Below, piece after piece: positions 25,724-34,216 of a stretch of 64,000 nt of DNA. The position numbers and the translations under genes were made by a program. The DNA is from Aestuariivivens sediminicola (GTDB taxonomy: Bacteria > Bacteroidota > Bacteroidia > Flavobacteriales > Flavobacteriaceae): contig NZ_JAKMCM010000001.1 in the NCBI RefSeq assembly GCF_022662015.1, positions 868,001-932,000 of the forward strand, read 5' to 3'. Below the pieces are notes generated by a model. That model saw nothing but the letters and a program-made list of their open reading frames with translations, ran no database searches and was not told the DNA's origin. Position 1 is the first letter of the stretch. Each line of letters opens with the position of its first letter.

Positions 25724-27815
25724 ACAAATAAATGTTGCTTTAATTGGAAACCCGAATACCGGTAAAACCTCGGTTTTTAATGCCCTTACCGGATTAAATC
25801 AGAAAGTGGGCAACTACCCGGGTATCACGGTGGAAAAAAAAGAGGGGCTTTGCAGATTACCTCGGGGGGTCAAGGCCCATATTATAGATTTGCCCGGAAC
25901 CTATAGCTTGAATGCCTCATCACTTGACGAAAATGTGGTCATTGAATTACTGCTGAATAAAAATGATAAAGATTTTCCGGATGTGGCTGTTGTGGTAAGT
26001 GATGTTGAAAACTTAAAACGCAACCTGCTTCTGTTTACTCAAATTAAGGATTTGGAAATTCCGACCATCTTGGTTATCAATATGGCAGACCGCATGAACT
26101 ACAAGGGTATTTCATTGGATATTGACTATTTGGAGAAACAGCTACAAACAAAAATTGCCCTGGTCAGTACCAGAAAAAAAGAGGGCATTGATACCTTAAA
26201 GGATTTGATCGCAAACTACAAGGAACTCTCCGTTACACCCTGCTTGAATGCTTCTGAAATTGACACCCCCTATTTCGATAACCTGCGCAAAGCGTTCCCA
26301 AATCAGCTGCTTTATAAACTGTGGTTGGTCATCACTCAGGATGTCAATTTCGGTAAGACCAACAGAAAGGAAATAGAGGATGTATCCGGTTTTAAAACCA
26401 AAAGTAAAGCGGATTTAAAACGTCTGCAACAAAAGGAAACCATAAAGCGGTATCAATTTATAAACAATGTGCTCAAGGTTGGGCAAACCATAGATCTGAA
26501 CAATGCCAAAGACCTCCGCATTAAACTGGATCGGATTGTAACACATAAATTTTGGGGCTTTATTATTTTTGGGTTTATACTGCTTACCATATTTCAGGCG
26601 ATATACGACTGGTCCGCTGTCCCCATGGATTTTATCGACTCTGCCTTTGCTTCCCTAAGTGAATGGATTAAAAATCAACTTCCGGGTGGTGCCTTCACGG
26701 ATTTGTTGGCCGAAGGTATTGTTCCGGGACTGGGTGGGATCGTTATTTTCATACCTCAAATCGCCTTTCTGTTTTTGTTTATCTCGGTATTGGAAGAAAG
26801 CGGATACATGAGCCGTGTCGTCTTCTTAATGGACCATATTATGCGCCGTTTTGGTTTAAGCGGTAAAAGCGTGGTGCCTCTTATTTCAGGTACGGCCTGT
26901 GCTATTCCGGCCATTATGGCAACACGAAACATTGAAAGTTGGAAAGAACGCCTCATAACTATTTTGGTTACACCATTTACGACCTGCTCTGCCAGGTTGC
27001 CTGTCTATTTGATCATTATTGCATTGGTCATCCCAGAGGGCCGCATTTTTGGCCTGGGTTATCAGGCTTTAACCCTCATGTTATTGTATCTGATCGGGTT
27101 TGGTAGTGCCGTTTTTTCTGCCTACATCCTCAACAAAGTTCTGAAGATTAAGAGCCGAAGCTTTTTTGTGGTTGAAATGCCCAATTATAAAATTCCTCTT
27201 TTTAAAAATGTGGTGTTCACCGTAGTGGAAAAAACGAAATCGTTTGTCTTTGGTGCGGGAAAAATCATCTTAGCCATTTCTATCGTGCTATGGTTCCTCG
27301 CTTCCTATGGACCGAATGAAAATTTTAATGAGGCTGAAAGCATCGTTAAAACAGAGTTTGAAGACCAAAATTTAAGTGATGAAGAACTCCAACAAAAAAT
27401 AGCCTCTCACAAATTGGAACATTCATTTATTGGTGTTATTGGCCGTACATTGGAACCTGCGATAAGCCCTTTGGGTTATGACTGGAAAATAGGTATCGCC
27501 ATTGTAAGTTCCTTTGCGGCACGAGAAGTTTTTGTCGGTACCCTGGCAACCATCTACAGCGTTGGCAGTGATGAAGAAGAAACCATTAAAAACAGAATGG
27601 CAGGTGAGGTGAATCCTATATTGGGAGGGCCTTTATTCAATTTTGCCTCGGGTATTTCGCTGTTACTTTTTTATGCATTCGCTATGCAATGCATGAGTAC
27701 ACTAGCCGTTGTAAAACGTGAGACAAACAGTTGGAAATGGCCAATTTTACAGTTGTCCATTATGAGTACCTTTGCGTATATTGTTGCTTTAATTGCTTTT
27801 CAAGTCTTGAAGTGA
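25716..27815 (+). CDS. feoB: FeoB ferrous-iron transporter
   Basis: About 699 residues from the ATG at 25716, which overlaps the feoA stop by 8 bases; an ATG at 25701 is possible but less likely. N-terminal G domain: P-loop GNPNTGKTS (residues 11-19), DLPGTYS (G3), NMAD (G4). A cytosolic helical segment follows, then the polytopic membrane region with Gate-type motifs (FIPQIAFLFLF, SGTACAIPAIMATR, FTTCSARLPVY, SFAAREVFVGTL). FeoB imports Fe(II) across the inner membrane in a GTP-dependent way. Adjacent dtxR and Mn/Fe-type ABC genes point to shared metal control. Confidence 0.97.
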   Translation: MGKQINVALIGNPNTGKTSVFNALTGLNQKVGNYPGITVEKKEGLCRLPRGVKAHIIDLPGTYSLNASSLDENVVIELLLNKNDKDFPDVAVVVSDVENLKRNLLLFTQIKDLEIPTILVINMADRMNYKGISLDIDYLEKQLQTKIALVSTRKKEGIDTLKDLIANYKELSVTPCLNASEIDTPYFDNLRKAFPNQLLYKLWLVITQDVNFGKTNRKEIEDVSGFKTKSKADLKRLQQKETIKRYQFINNVLKVGQTIDLNNAKDLRIKLDRIVTHKFWGFIIFGFILLTIFQAIYDWSAVPMDFIDSAFASLSEWIKNQLPGGAFTDLLAEGIVPGLGGIVIFIPQIAFLFLFISVLEESGYMSRVVFLMDHIMRRFGLSGKSVVPLISGTACAIPAIMATRNIESWKERLITILVTPFTTCSARLPVYLIIIALVIPEGRIFGLGYQALTLMLLYLIGFGSAVFSAYILNKVLKIKSRSFFVVEMPNYKIPLFKNVVFTVVEKTKSFVFGAGKIILAISIVLWFLASYGPNENFNEAESIVKTEFEDQNLSDEELQQKIASHKLEHSFIGVIGRTLEPAISPLGYDWKIGIAIVSSFAAREVFVGTLATIYSVGSDEEETIKNRMAGEVNPILGGPLFNFASGISLLLFYAFAMQCMSTLAVVKRETNSWKWPILQLSIMSTFAYIVALIAFQVLK

Positions 27816-27843
27816 TGCACTATTTCATGTAGCTCAATGCCTT

Positions 27844-27981
27844 ATGACCGCGATGATTCAAAATTTATTGGTTCTTATCTGCCTGATACTGGCCCTGCTG
27901 TTTCTGGGTAGAACGTTTTTATGGAAAAGCTCAAAACATAAAAATTCCTGTGGCGGCAAGGATGATTGCGGCTGTCACTGA
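27844..27981 (+). CDS. FeoB-associated Cys-rich small membrane protein
   Basis: 45 residues: MTAMIQNLLVLI start, one hydrophobic helix (about 5-22), a basic stretch WKSSKHK, and a Cys-rich tail with CGGKDDCGCH. This is the layout of the FeoB-associated Cys-rich family (PF12669), usually encoded right after feoB, in the position FeoC holds in enterobacteria. It starts 29 bases after the feoB stop. The Cys/His tail could bind Fe(II); that role is inferred, not shown. Confidence 0.85.
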   Translation: MTAMIQNLLVLICLILALLFLGRTFLWKSSKHKNSCGGKDDCGCH

Positions 27982-28013
27982 TAATCTATACCCTATCCCT
28001 AAAGTAAATAAAT

Positions 28014-28046
28014 GAGATCCATCATTGTATGCATCTCTTTTTTTTG
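28014..28046 (+). terminator. Terminator of the feo operon
   Basis: GAGATCCAT (28014-28022) pairs with ATGCATCTC (28029-28037) with one C-C mismatch, followed by eight T. It separates feo from the downstream promoter. Confidence 0.8.
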
Positions 28047-28047
28047 T

Positions 28048-28079
28048 TACCTTTGAAAAATATTTAAGTATGCTTAAAT
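28048..28079 (+). promoter_or_regulatory. Promoter and candidate metal-regulator operator before the DtxR-family gene
   Basis: TACCTTTG (28048-28055) matches the -7 consensus. Six bases later is a perfect inverted repeat, ATTTAAG (28062-28068), TATG, CTTAAAT (28073-28079), placed over the expected transcription start and 21 bases before the ATG. Its size and symmetry suit a DtxR/MntR dimer, so self-repression with metal is a fair inference. Confidence 0.6.
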
Positions 28080-28099
28080 TAATTTTAAAGGTATTATAA

Positions 28100-28759
28100 A
28101 TGTCTGTTGCCATCGAGAATTTTTTAAAGGCCATTTACAAAAATGGTAAACGCGATAATAACGATACCAAGCCCGGGAGTATTGCCAGAGAACTCAATAT
28201 ATCTAATGCCGCGGCTACGGATATGGCACAAAAATTGGCAGCGAAAGACTTACTCCATTACGAAAAGTATCAAGCGCTCAGGCTCACTGAAAAAGGCACC
28301 AAAATAGCAATGGATGTGATACGAAAACATCGGCTTTGGGAGTCATTTTTATTCAAAACCTTCGATATGTCCTTGCACGATATACACAGGGAAGCTGAGT
28401 TATTGGAGCACCAGACCTCAGATTTCCTGGCCGAAAAAATGAGTACTTACCTGGGCAATCCTAAGTTTGACCCTCATGGCGATCCGATTCCCAATGCCGA
28501 TGGCGAAATTACGACGGTGGATTCCTCCATAGCCCTCTCACAGGCCGAGGAAGGAAAACACTATACGATTTCACGATTGATGAGTGACGACAAGGAGTTT
28601 TTTGAATTCTGTGCACAACACGGACTTAAATACGGTCATGTGGTTCTGGTATCAAAACAATTCACCAAAACCAAAATGACTCAAGTTCAAATTAATAACA
28701 ATACCCTCATTTTAAATGAAGGATTTACTTCGATAATTTATGTCAATGAAAATGAATAG
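28100..28759 (+). CDS. DtxR/MntR-family metal-dependent transcription regulator
   Basis: 219 residues. N-terminal winged helix (residues 1-65: SIARELNISNAAATDMAQKLAAKDLLHYEKYQALRLTEKG), then the metal-binding dimerisation domain with HRLWESFLF, the Glu/His pattern REAELLEHQTSDFLAEKM and DPHGDPIP, and a C-terminal SH3-like FeoA-type domain (HYTISRLMSDDKEF). DtxR-family proteins repress metal-import genes when bound to Fe(II) or Mn(II). It is followed by overlapping and close genes for an outer-membrane protein and a metal ABC transporter. A perfect palindrome overlaps its own promoter. Whether iron or manganese is sensed cannot be told here. Confidence 0.92.
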   Translation: MSVAIENFLKAIYKNGKRDNNDTKPGSIARELNISNAAATDMAQKLAAKDLLHYEKYQALRLTEKGTKIAMDVIRKHRLWESFLFKTFDMSLHDIHREAELLEHQTSDFLAEKMSTYLGNPKFDPHGDPIPNADGEITTVDSSIALSQAEEGKHYTISRLMSDDKEFFEFCAQHGLKYGHVVLVSKQFTKTKMTQVQINNNTLILNEGFTSIIYVNENE

Positions 28760-29543
28760 AATAGCTGGTATGCTCTTAATTTGTGCGACATCAGTCTCGG
28801 TTTTCTCTCAGGAATTAGATTCCTCTCTGGGTACGCTGATAACGGATCGCCCTGATGCCACAGAATCGCCATCCACTGTTCCTGTTGGTTACATTCAGGT
28901 AGAGACCGGAGCGTTTTTTGAACGTTATGAAGAAGGTGATTTTAAAAATGAGAACTACACGTTCAATACCACTTTAGTCAGGCTCGGGATTTTAGAAAAT
29001 CTGGAATTACGATTAGGATGGGATTTTATTGAACAAAAAACAAGTGGACAAAACAATGTATTAAGTGGTTTTAGCCCGCTTCTTTTGGGGACCAAAGTGG
29101 CCATTGCTGAAGAAAATGGTTGTTTCCCTGAGATTGGTCTCATTGGGCATTTATTCTTGCCTGTTAGCGCGGGGAGGGACTACAAGCCGGAGACCACTGG
29201 GATAGATTTCAGGTTTGCCTTTGCCCATACACTTAGCGAACGTTCCAGTTTATCGTATAATATTGGTGCTCAATGGGGCGACGATTCTCCCGAAGCCGCC
29301 TATATATATACCCTTGCATATGGGCTGGGGCTTACAGAAAAACTAGGGGTCTATGCAGAACTCTACGGTGACTTTCCGGAAAACCATAGTGCCAACCATT
29401 ACTGGGATGCGGGATTGACTTATCTGATATCTGATAGCGTGCAGTTGGATGCTACTATTGGAACCAGTATAACCGAGGGACAGGATATTTTATTAAGTGG
29501 CGGCCTCAGCTTTAGAATACCTACAAAAAGACAGAAGGAATGA
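28746..29543 (+). CDS. Outer-membrane transporter-like protein (MetA-pathway/phenol-degradation family fold)
   Basis: About 265 residues from MKMNRIAG, overlapping the regulator's 3' end; ATGs at 28740 and 28752 are alternatives. The signal peptide ends near VFSQE. The mature protein has alternating hydrophobic strands (GYIQVETGAFFERY, LELRLGWDFIEQ, GLTEKLGVYAELYGDF, LDATIGTSITEG) and opens with LITDRPDATESPSTVPVG, typical of the PF13557 beta-barrel family often named transporter. Its tight position between the DtxR-family regulator and the metal-binding protein suggests an outer-membrane port for metal, which is inference. Confidence 0.82.
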   Translation: MKMNRIAGMLLICATSVSVFSQELDSSLGTLITDRPDATESPSTVPVGYIQVETGAFFERYEEGDFKNENYTFNTTLVRLGILENLELRLGWDFIEQKTSGQNNVLSGFSPLLLGTKVAIAEENGCFPEIGLIGHLFLPVSAGRDYKPETTGIDFRFAFAHTLSERSSLSYNIGAQWGDDSPEAAYIYTLAYGLGLTEKLGVYAELYGDFPENHSANHYWDAGLTYLISDSVQLDATIGTSITEGQDILLSGGLSFRIPTKRQKE

Positions 29544-29616
29544 GAAACAGTACAAAAGACATAAATCGGAATAGTGTGTTAACCTCTTTATTGCTGAGAT
29601 TTAAAAAGATACATCC

Positions 29617-30522
29617 ATGAAGAAAATAAGTGTCCTAATGGCAGTTATGATACTGCTATTTAGTTGCAAAAATGAGAAAAAAGAGCATTCCCCGCTAAGG
29701 GTCGTTACCACCACAACGATGATTACCGATTTAGTGAAGCAAATTGGTGGTGATCTTATCGAGGTCCGGGGTTTGATGGGTAGTGGTGTGGATCCTCATC
29801 TGTATAAGGCGAGTGAAGGTGACGTTACCAAATTGACCAACGCCGATATTATTTTTTACAATGGCCTTCACCTGGAAGGAAAATTGGTTGAAGTATTTGA
29901 AAAGATGAAGAACAAAAAAACCGTGGCAATAGCTGATGCGCTGGATAAAAGCACCTTGATCGGATCGGAGTACTTCGCTTCCAATTACGACCCCCATATT
30001 TGGTTTAACGTGGATTACTGGAAGCAAGCTACCAATTTCGTGGTAAATACACTTTCCGAAACATTACCCGAACAAAAGGACTTTTTTGAAGCCAATGGAA
30101 CGGATTATATAGAACAATTGGATGCCTTGAAGGCAAAAATTACGAATACGATAGCAACTCTGCCACTGGAAAAACGCATTCTGGTTACCGCTCATGATGC
30201 TTTTAATTATTTTGGGGCTTACTTCAATTTTGAAGTTGTTGGACTTCAGGGTCTGTCAACAGCAACTGAAGCCGGCGTTCAGGACGTTCAAAATCTGGCG
30301 GCGTTTATCATAGAGCGTCGGGTAAAAGCCATTTTCGTAGAGAGTTCTATCCCTAAGCGCACCATTGAGGCCCTTCAGGCAGCTGTGCTGTCCAAAGGGC
30401 ATGAGGTTACTATAGGTGGTACTTTGTATTCAGATGCCCTGGGAGATGCCGATACCGTTGAAGGCACTTATTTAGGAATGTTTGAATATAACGTGAATAC
30501 CATAGTAAATGCACTTAAATAA
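29617..30522 (+). CDS. Metal ABC transporter substrate-binding lipoprotein (TroA/MntC/ZnuA class)
   Basis: 301 residues, lipobox LLFSC (Cys17). Cluster A-I binding protein fold with metal ligands in VDPHLYK (His61), DPHIWFN (His about 137) and VTAHDAFNYF, and a C-terminal GGTLYSDALGD acidic ligand. The His-rich loop common in ZnuA-type zinc binders is absent, which favours Mn(II) or Fe(II), though not decisively. It feeds the ATPase and two permeases that follow. An upstream gap of 73 bases shows no clear promoter, so co-transcription with the regulator is likely. Confidence 0.93.
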   Translation: MKKISVLMAVMILLFSCKNEKKEHSPLRVVTTTTMITDLVKQIGGDLIEVRGLMGSGVDPHLYKASEGDVTKLTNADIIFYNGLHLEGKLVEVFEKMKNKKTVAIADALDKSTLIGSEYFASNYDPHIWFNVDYWKQATNFVVNTLSETLPEQKDFFEANGTDYIEQLDALKAKITNTIATLPLEKRILVTAHDAFNYFGAYFNFEVVGLQGLSTATEAGVQDVQNLAAFIIERRVKAIFVESSIPKRTIEALQAAVLSKGHEVTIGGTLYSDALGDADTVEGTYLGMFEYNVNTIVNALK

Positions 30523-30576
30523 CTTTAACCTGTTCTTTAAGTCGTTAAAAAAATACAATGAATGAATTAAACTAAA

Positions 30577-31314
30577 ATGGAACCAAAAATAGCTGTACAA
30601 GTTGACGATTTAACGGTGGCCTATAACTACAAACCGGTGCTCTGGGATATCGATCTCGAGATTCCTGAGGGTGTTCTAATGGCTATTGTGGGGCCTAACG
30701 GGGCTGGAAAATCGACACTTATCAAATCTATTTTGGGTATTCTAAAACCTATTGCGGGAAGTGTCAGCATTTATGGAAAACCTTATGCTAAACAACGTGA
30801 ACTGGTAGCCTATGTCCCTCAAAAAGGAAGTGTCGACTGGGACTTCCCAACAACGGCATTGGACGTCGTCATGATGGGAACCTACGGGAGTTTAGGCTGG
30901 ATAAAACGTCCGGGGCAAAAAGAGAAGAAAGCAGCGCTTGAAGCTCTGGAAAAAGTAGGCATGTTGCCATTTAAAAACAGACAGATCAGTCAGCTGTCAG
31001 GAGGACAACAACAACGTGTCTTTTTGGCCAGAGCTTTAGTGCAAAACGCTGCTATATATTTTATGGACGAACCCTTTCAGGGTGTTGATGCTACGACCGA
31101 AATCGCCATAATTAATATTTTAAAGGAATTGCGTAAGGCCAATAAAACGGTTATCGTTGTGCATCACGATTTACAAACGGTACCCGAATATTTCGATTGG
31201 GTCACTTTTTTAAACGTAAAAAAAATTGCCACTGGTCCTGTAAAAGACATCTTTAATGATGATAACCTGACGAAGACCTATGGCATAAATTATAAAGTCA
31301 GTATCCAGGAATAG
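30577..31314 (+). CDS. Metal ABC transporter ATP-binding protein
   Basis: 245 residues with Walker [10 protein letters not shown] (about 39-47), Q-loop in YVPQKG, ABC signature LSGGQQQR, Walker B AIYFMDEP and switch His in VVHHD. It belongs to the MntB/TroB/ZnuC group of ATPases for divalent-metal import. It lies 54 bases after the binding protein and 24 before the first permease. Confidence 0.95.
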   Translation: MEPKIAVQVDDLTVAYNYKPVLWDIDLEIPEGVLMAIVGPNGAGKSTLIKSILGILKPIAGSVSIYGKPYAKQRELVAYVPQKGSVDWDFPTTALDVVMMGTYGSLGWIKRPGQKEKKAALEALEKVGMLPFKNRQISQLSGGQQQRVFLARALVQNAAIYFMDEPFQGVDATTEIAIINILKELRKANKTVIVVHHDLQTVPEYFDWVTFLNVKKIATGPVKDIFNDDNLTKTYGINYKVSIQE

Positions 31315-31338
31315 TCATTACACGAGTATAATTAAACA

Positions 31339-32466
31339 ATGGACTTAGCAGAATACATACAGTTAGTGTTTACGGACTACACCTTGCGCACCATTACACT
31401 GGGCACTGCGATCCTGGGAGCTGTAACTGGTATGTTAGGAAGCTTTGCCGTATTGCGAAAACAAAGTCTTTTAGGCGATGCCATCTCCCATGCCGCCCTT
31501 CCCGGTATCGCCATCGCATTCTTAATCACCGGAATTAAAGACAGCAACGTTTTACTGCTTGGTGCCCTGATAAGTGGCCTTGTGGGCACTTTTTGGATAC
31601 GAGGAATCATGAATAAAACGCACTTGAAATCGGATACCGCGTTGGGCCTTATTTTGTCCCTTTTCTTTGGTTTTGGAATGTTACTGCTCACCTTCATTCA
31701 AAAACAGCCCAACGCCAATCAGGCCGGACTGGACAAATATTTGTTCGGGCAGGCAGCTACCTTGGTTGAAAGTGATGTATGGATGATGACTCTGGTAACA
31801 GGGTCATGCTTATTTGTGCTTTTACTTTTCTGGAAGGAATTTAAAATCCTTTTGTTCGATGCCGATTACACGAAAACGCTTGGGTTCAACACCAAATTTA
31901 TAGATGTTTTAATAACGACGTTTATCGTCCTGGCCATTGTTCTCGGATTACAGACTGTAGGTGTGGTTCTCATGAGCGCCATGCTGCTGGCACCTGCGGC
32001 AGCCGCTCGACAATGGACTAACAGCCTGGGTTACATGGTGATTATTGCCTCTGTTTTTGGCGCCTTGTCAGGTGTCGTTGGCACCGCCATCAGTGCAAGT
32101 CAAAATAACCTGTCTACAGGGCCGGTCATTGTTATCGTCGCAGGCGTATTTGTACTGATTTCCTTTGTCTTTTCACCAAGCCGAGGTCTCTTGTTTAAAC
32201 AAATAAGATTACTAAAGAACAGACGCGATTTAAAATTACATAAGACCTTATCGTTTATGTACAATATTGCCAGAACACATGACGATATCTCTCATCCGCA
32301 TGCGATTAAAATTTTGAATAATTTTCAGGGGTATACCACGGGGACCCTTCAAAAATTAGTCAGAAAAAATTATGTCCGCTTGGAAGCCGGCCAGTGGAGC
32401 CTGACCTTGGAAGGGTTTAAAGCAGCATCAAATTTGTATAACCAACAAGATCACAAAGATGAGTAG
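31339..32466 (+). CDS. Metal ABC transporter permease with C-terminal winged-helix-like tail (first of two)
   Basis: 375 residues. Residues 1-285 form the ABC-3 permease with about nine helices (GMLGSFAVLRKQSLLGDAISHAALPGIAIAFL is the characteristic start). Beyond the usual end near residue 285 is a ~90-residue soluble tail, HKTLSFMYNIARTHDDIS..., containing GTLQKLVRKNYVRLEAGQWSLTLEG, which has the recognition helix and wing layout of a DtxR-type winged helix. It overlaps the next permease by 8 bases. A DNA-binding or metal-sensing role of the tail is unproven. Confidence 0.93.
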   Translation: MDLAEYIQLVFTDYTLRTITLGTAILGAVTGMLGSFAVLRKQSLLGDAISHAALPGIAIAFLITGIKDSNVLLLGALISGLVGTFWIRGIMNKTHLKSDTALGLILSLFFGFGMLLLTFIQKQPNANQAGLDKYLFGQAATLVESDVWMMTLVTGSCLFVLLLFWKEFKILLFDADYTKTLGFNTKFIDVLITTFIVLAIVLGLQTVGVVLMSAMLLAPAAAARQWTNSLGYMVIIASVFGALSGVVGTAISASQNNLSTGPVIVIVAGVFVLISFVFSPSRGLLFKQIRLLKNRRDLKLHKTLSFMYNIARTHDDISHPHAIKILNNFQGYTTGTLQKLVRKNYVRLEAGQWSLTLEGFKAASNLYNQQDHKDE

Positions 32467-33619
32467 TGCCCAACTGGAAATACAACTCATTGCTAGTCTC
32501 GTCGCTATTGCCTGTGCCATCCCAGGGACCTTTTTGGTCCTGCGCAAAATGGCCATGATCAGTGATGCTATTAGTCATTCCATCTTACCGGGTATTGTTA
32601 TCGGTTTCTTTATTACCCAAGACCTGAATTCCCCTTTACTTATCCTATTGGCTGCAATGACCGGCATCATTACAGTTATTTTGGTTGAGTACATTCAAAA
32701 AACAGGGTTGGTAAAAGAAGACACTGCCATTGGTTTAGTCTTTCCAGCATTATTTAGTATCGGTGTAATTTTAATTGCTAAAAATGCGAATGACGTTCAT
32801 CTGGATGTCGATGCCGTACTCCTTGGAGAACTCGCTTTTGCGCCCTTCGACAGGTTAGTGATAGATGGATTGGACCTTGGTCCAAAGTCCTTATGGATTA
32901 TTGGGGCCATATTGCTAACCACCCTGGGCCTGTTAATCGCATTTTTTAAAGAATTGAAGTTAAGTACCTTCGATATGGGTTTAGCCGCTTCCTTAGGGTT
33001 TCCCCCGGCAGTTATCCATTACGGTTTGATGAGTGTATCTTCTGTGACCACAGTAGGGGCCTTTGATGCTGTGGGTGCTATTCTGGTCGTTGCCTTAATG
33101 ATTGCACCGGCGGCAACGGCTTACCTATTGACCAACGATTTAAAACGCATGCTCGGTTATGCCATCGGTTTCGGCGTTTTCAGTGCCATCTCCGGATATT
33201 GGCTGGCTCATGCCCTCGATGCCTCTATTGCCGGCTCTATAACCACCATGCTGGGATTATTGTTTTTAACGGTGTATCTCTTTGCTCCCAATAAAGGTAT
33301 TATTGCCGTATTGTATCGTGAAAAACAGCAACGCACCGAAGTGTCTTTATTAACCTTTCTACTGCATCTTAAAAATCATAATGAAGAAACCGAACGTCAT
33401 GTTAACCATTTGAATGAACACATAAACTGGCAAAAAGTTCGCAGCAAAACGGTATTGGATCTGGCTATTAAGAACAATATGATCAGCATTACCAATAATA
33501 TCGTTTCGCTCACCGAAAAGGGTAATGATTTTACCACTCAGGCCATCGATTATATCATTACCAACGAAGATGCTCAAATTGAGCACATGAAAGACGATTT
33601 CTTCCTGTTCAGGGGATAA
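32459..33619 (+). CDS. Metal ABC transporter permease with C-terminal winged-helix-like tail (second of two)
   Basis: 386 residues, the paired ABC-3 permease (LVLRKMAMISDAISHSILPGIVIGF start; GAILVVALMIAPAATAYLLT). The last ~95 residues form a second soluble tail with KTVLDLAIKNNMISITNNIVSLTEKG, again a helix-helix-wing pattern ending in LTEKG as in DtxR-type regulators. The two permeases probably form a heterodimer, so the tails would sit together on the cytoplasmic side. It is last in the operon; a hairpin follows. Confidence 0.93.
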   Translation: MSSAQLEIQLIASLVAIACAIPGTFLVLRKMAMISDAISHSILPGIVIGFFITQDLNSPLLILLAAMTGIITVILVEYIQKTGLVKEDTAIGLVFPALFSIGVILIAKNANDVHLDVDAVLLGELAFAPFDRLVIDGLDLGPKSLWIIGAILLTTLGLLIAFFKELKLSTFDMGLAASLGFPPAVIHYGLMSVSSVTTVGAFDAVGAILVVALMIAPAATAYLLTNDLKRMLGYAIGFGVFSAISGYWLAHALDASIAGSITTMLGLLFLTVYLFAPNKGIIAVLYREKQQRTEVSLLTFLLHLKNHNEETERHVNHLNEHINWQKVRSKTVLDLAIKNNMISITNNIVSLTEKGNDFTTQAIDYIITNEDAQIEHMKDDFFLFRG

Positions 33620-33638
33620 TATTTTCTAATACGAACAT

Positions 33639-33674
33639 AAAACACGCTTGGGCACACGCCTTTTTCGTGTTTTC
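33639..33674 (+). terminator. Probable terminator of the metal transporter operon
   Basis: AAAACACG (33639-33646) pairs with CGTGTTTT (33666-33673); inside, GGC-ACAC-GCC forms a smaller hairpin. The T tail is short. Confidence 0.6.
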
Positions 33675-33762
33675 AAAACGAATTATAGTTACATTTACAG
33701 CCTCCGATTTTAAGTGTTTCGGTCCTTCTTTAACCCATGTTTCAAATCATAACTAATTATAT

Positions 33763-34122
33763 ATGGCCCAACATTACGACCTAGGCATTGAAGGTGAACA
33801 GCTGGCAGTTGATTTGCTCTTAAAAAAGGGATATCAAATTTTAGAACGCAATTATCGCTATGATAAAGCAGAAGTAGATATTATTGCACAACAGAGCAAG
33901 ACGCTTGCGATTGTGGAAGTAAAGACCCGTTCCTCCCTAGATTTTGGGAATCCGCAAGATTTTGTGAAACGAAAGCAAATTAAGAACCTGGTAAAAGCAG
34001 TTGACGCCTATATTAATGTGAATCAATTAGATGTCGAAGTTCGATTTGATATCATTGCTATCGTTAAAACAGGCACCTCATTTGAAGCTGAACATTTGGA
34101 AAATGCCTTTTACCATTTCTAA
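33763..34122 (+). CDS. YraN/UPF0102 family nuclease-fold protein
   Basis: 119 residues: GIEGEQLAVDLLLKKGYQILERNYRYDKAEVDIIA, then VEVKTRSS, the PD-(D/E)xK-type core (Glu in the first helix, Asp in EVDII, ExK in VEVK). UPF0102 proteins look like Holliday-junction or repair nucleases but function is not established. Single gene, convergent with the thioredoxin-like gene. Length is normal for the family. Confidence 0.93.
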   Translation: MAQHYDLGIEGEQLAVDLLLKKGYQILERNYRYDKAEVDIIAQQSKTLAIVEVKTRSSLDFGNPQDFVKRKQIKNLVKAVDAYINVNQLDVEVRFDIIAIVKTGTSFEAEHLENAFYHF

Positions 34123-34216
34123 CACTACCCTTTTTTATCAACACGGCCGCACAGCCTGTAGCCTGATTCTGAGAAAGGAAGCCAAGGCAGGATCAACCCT
34201 GTACTAAAATTTAAAT

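Noticed and set aside
29617-33619. Transporter as a dedicated zinc (ZnuABC) system
   Set aside because: No His-rich loop in the binding protein, and the DtxR-type regulator and feo neighbours favour manganese or iron; left as undetermined metal.
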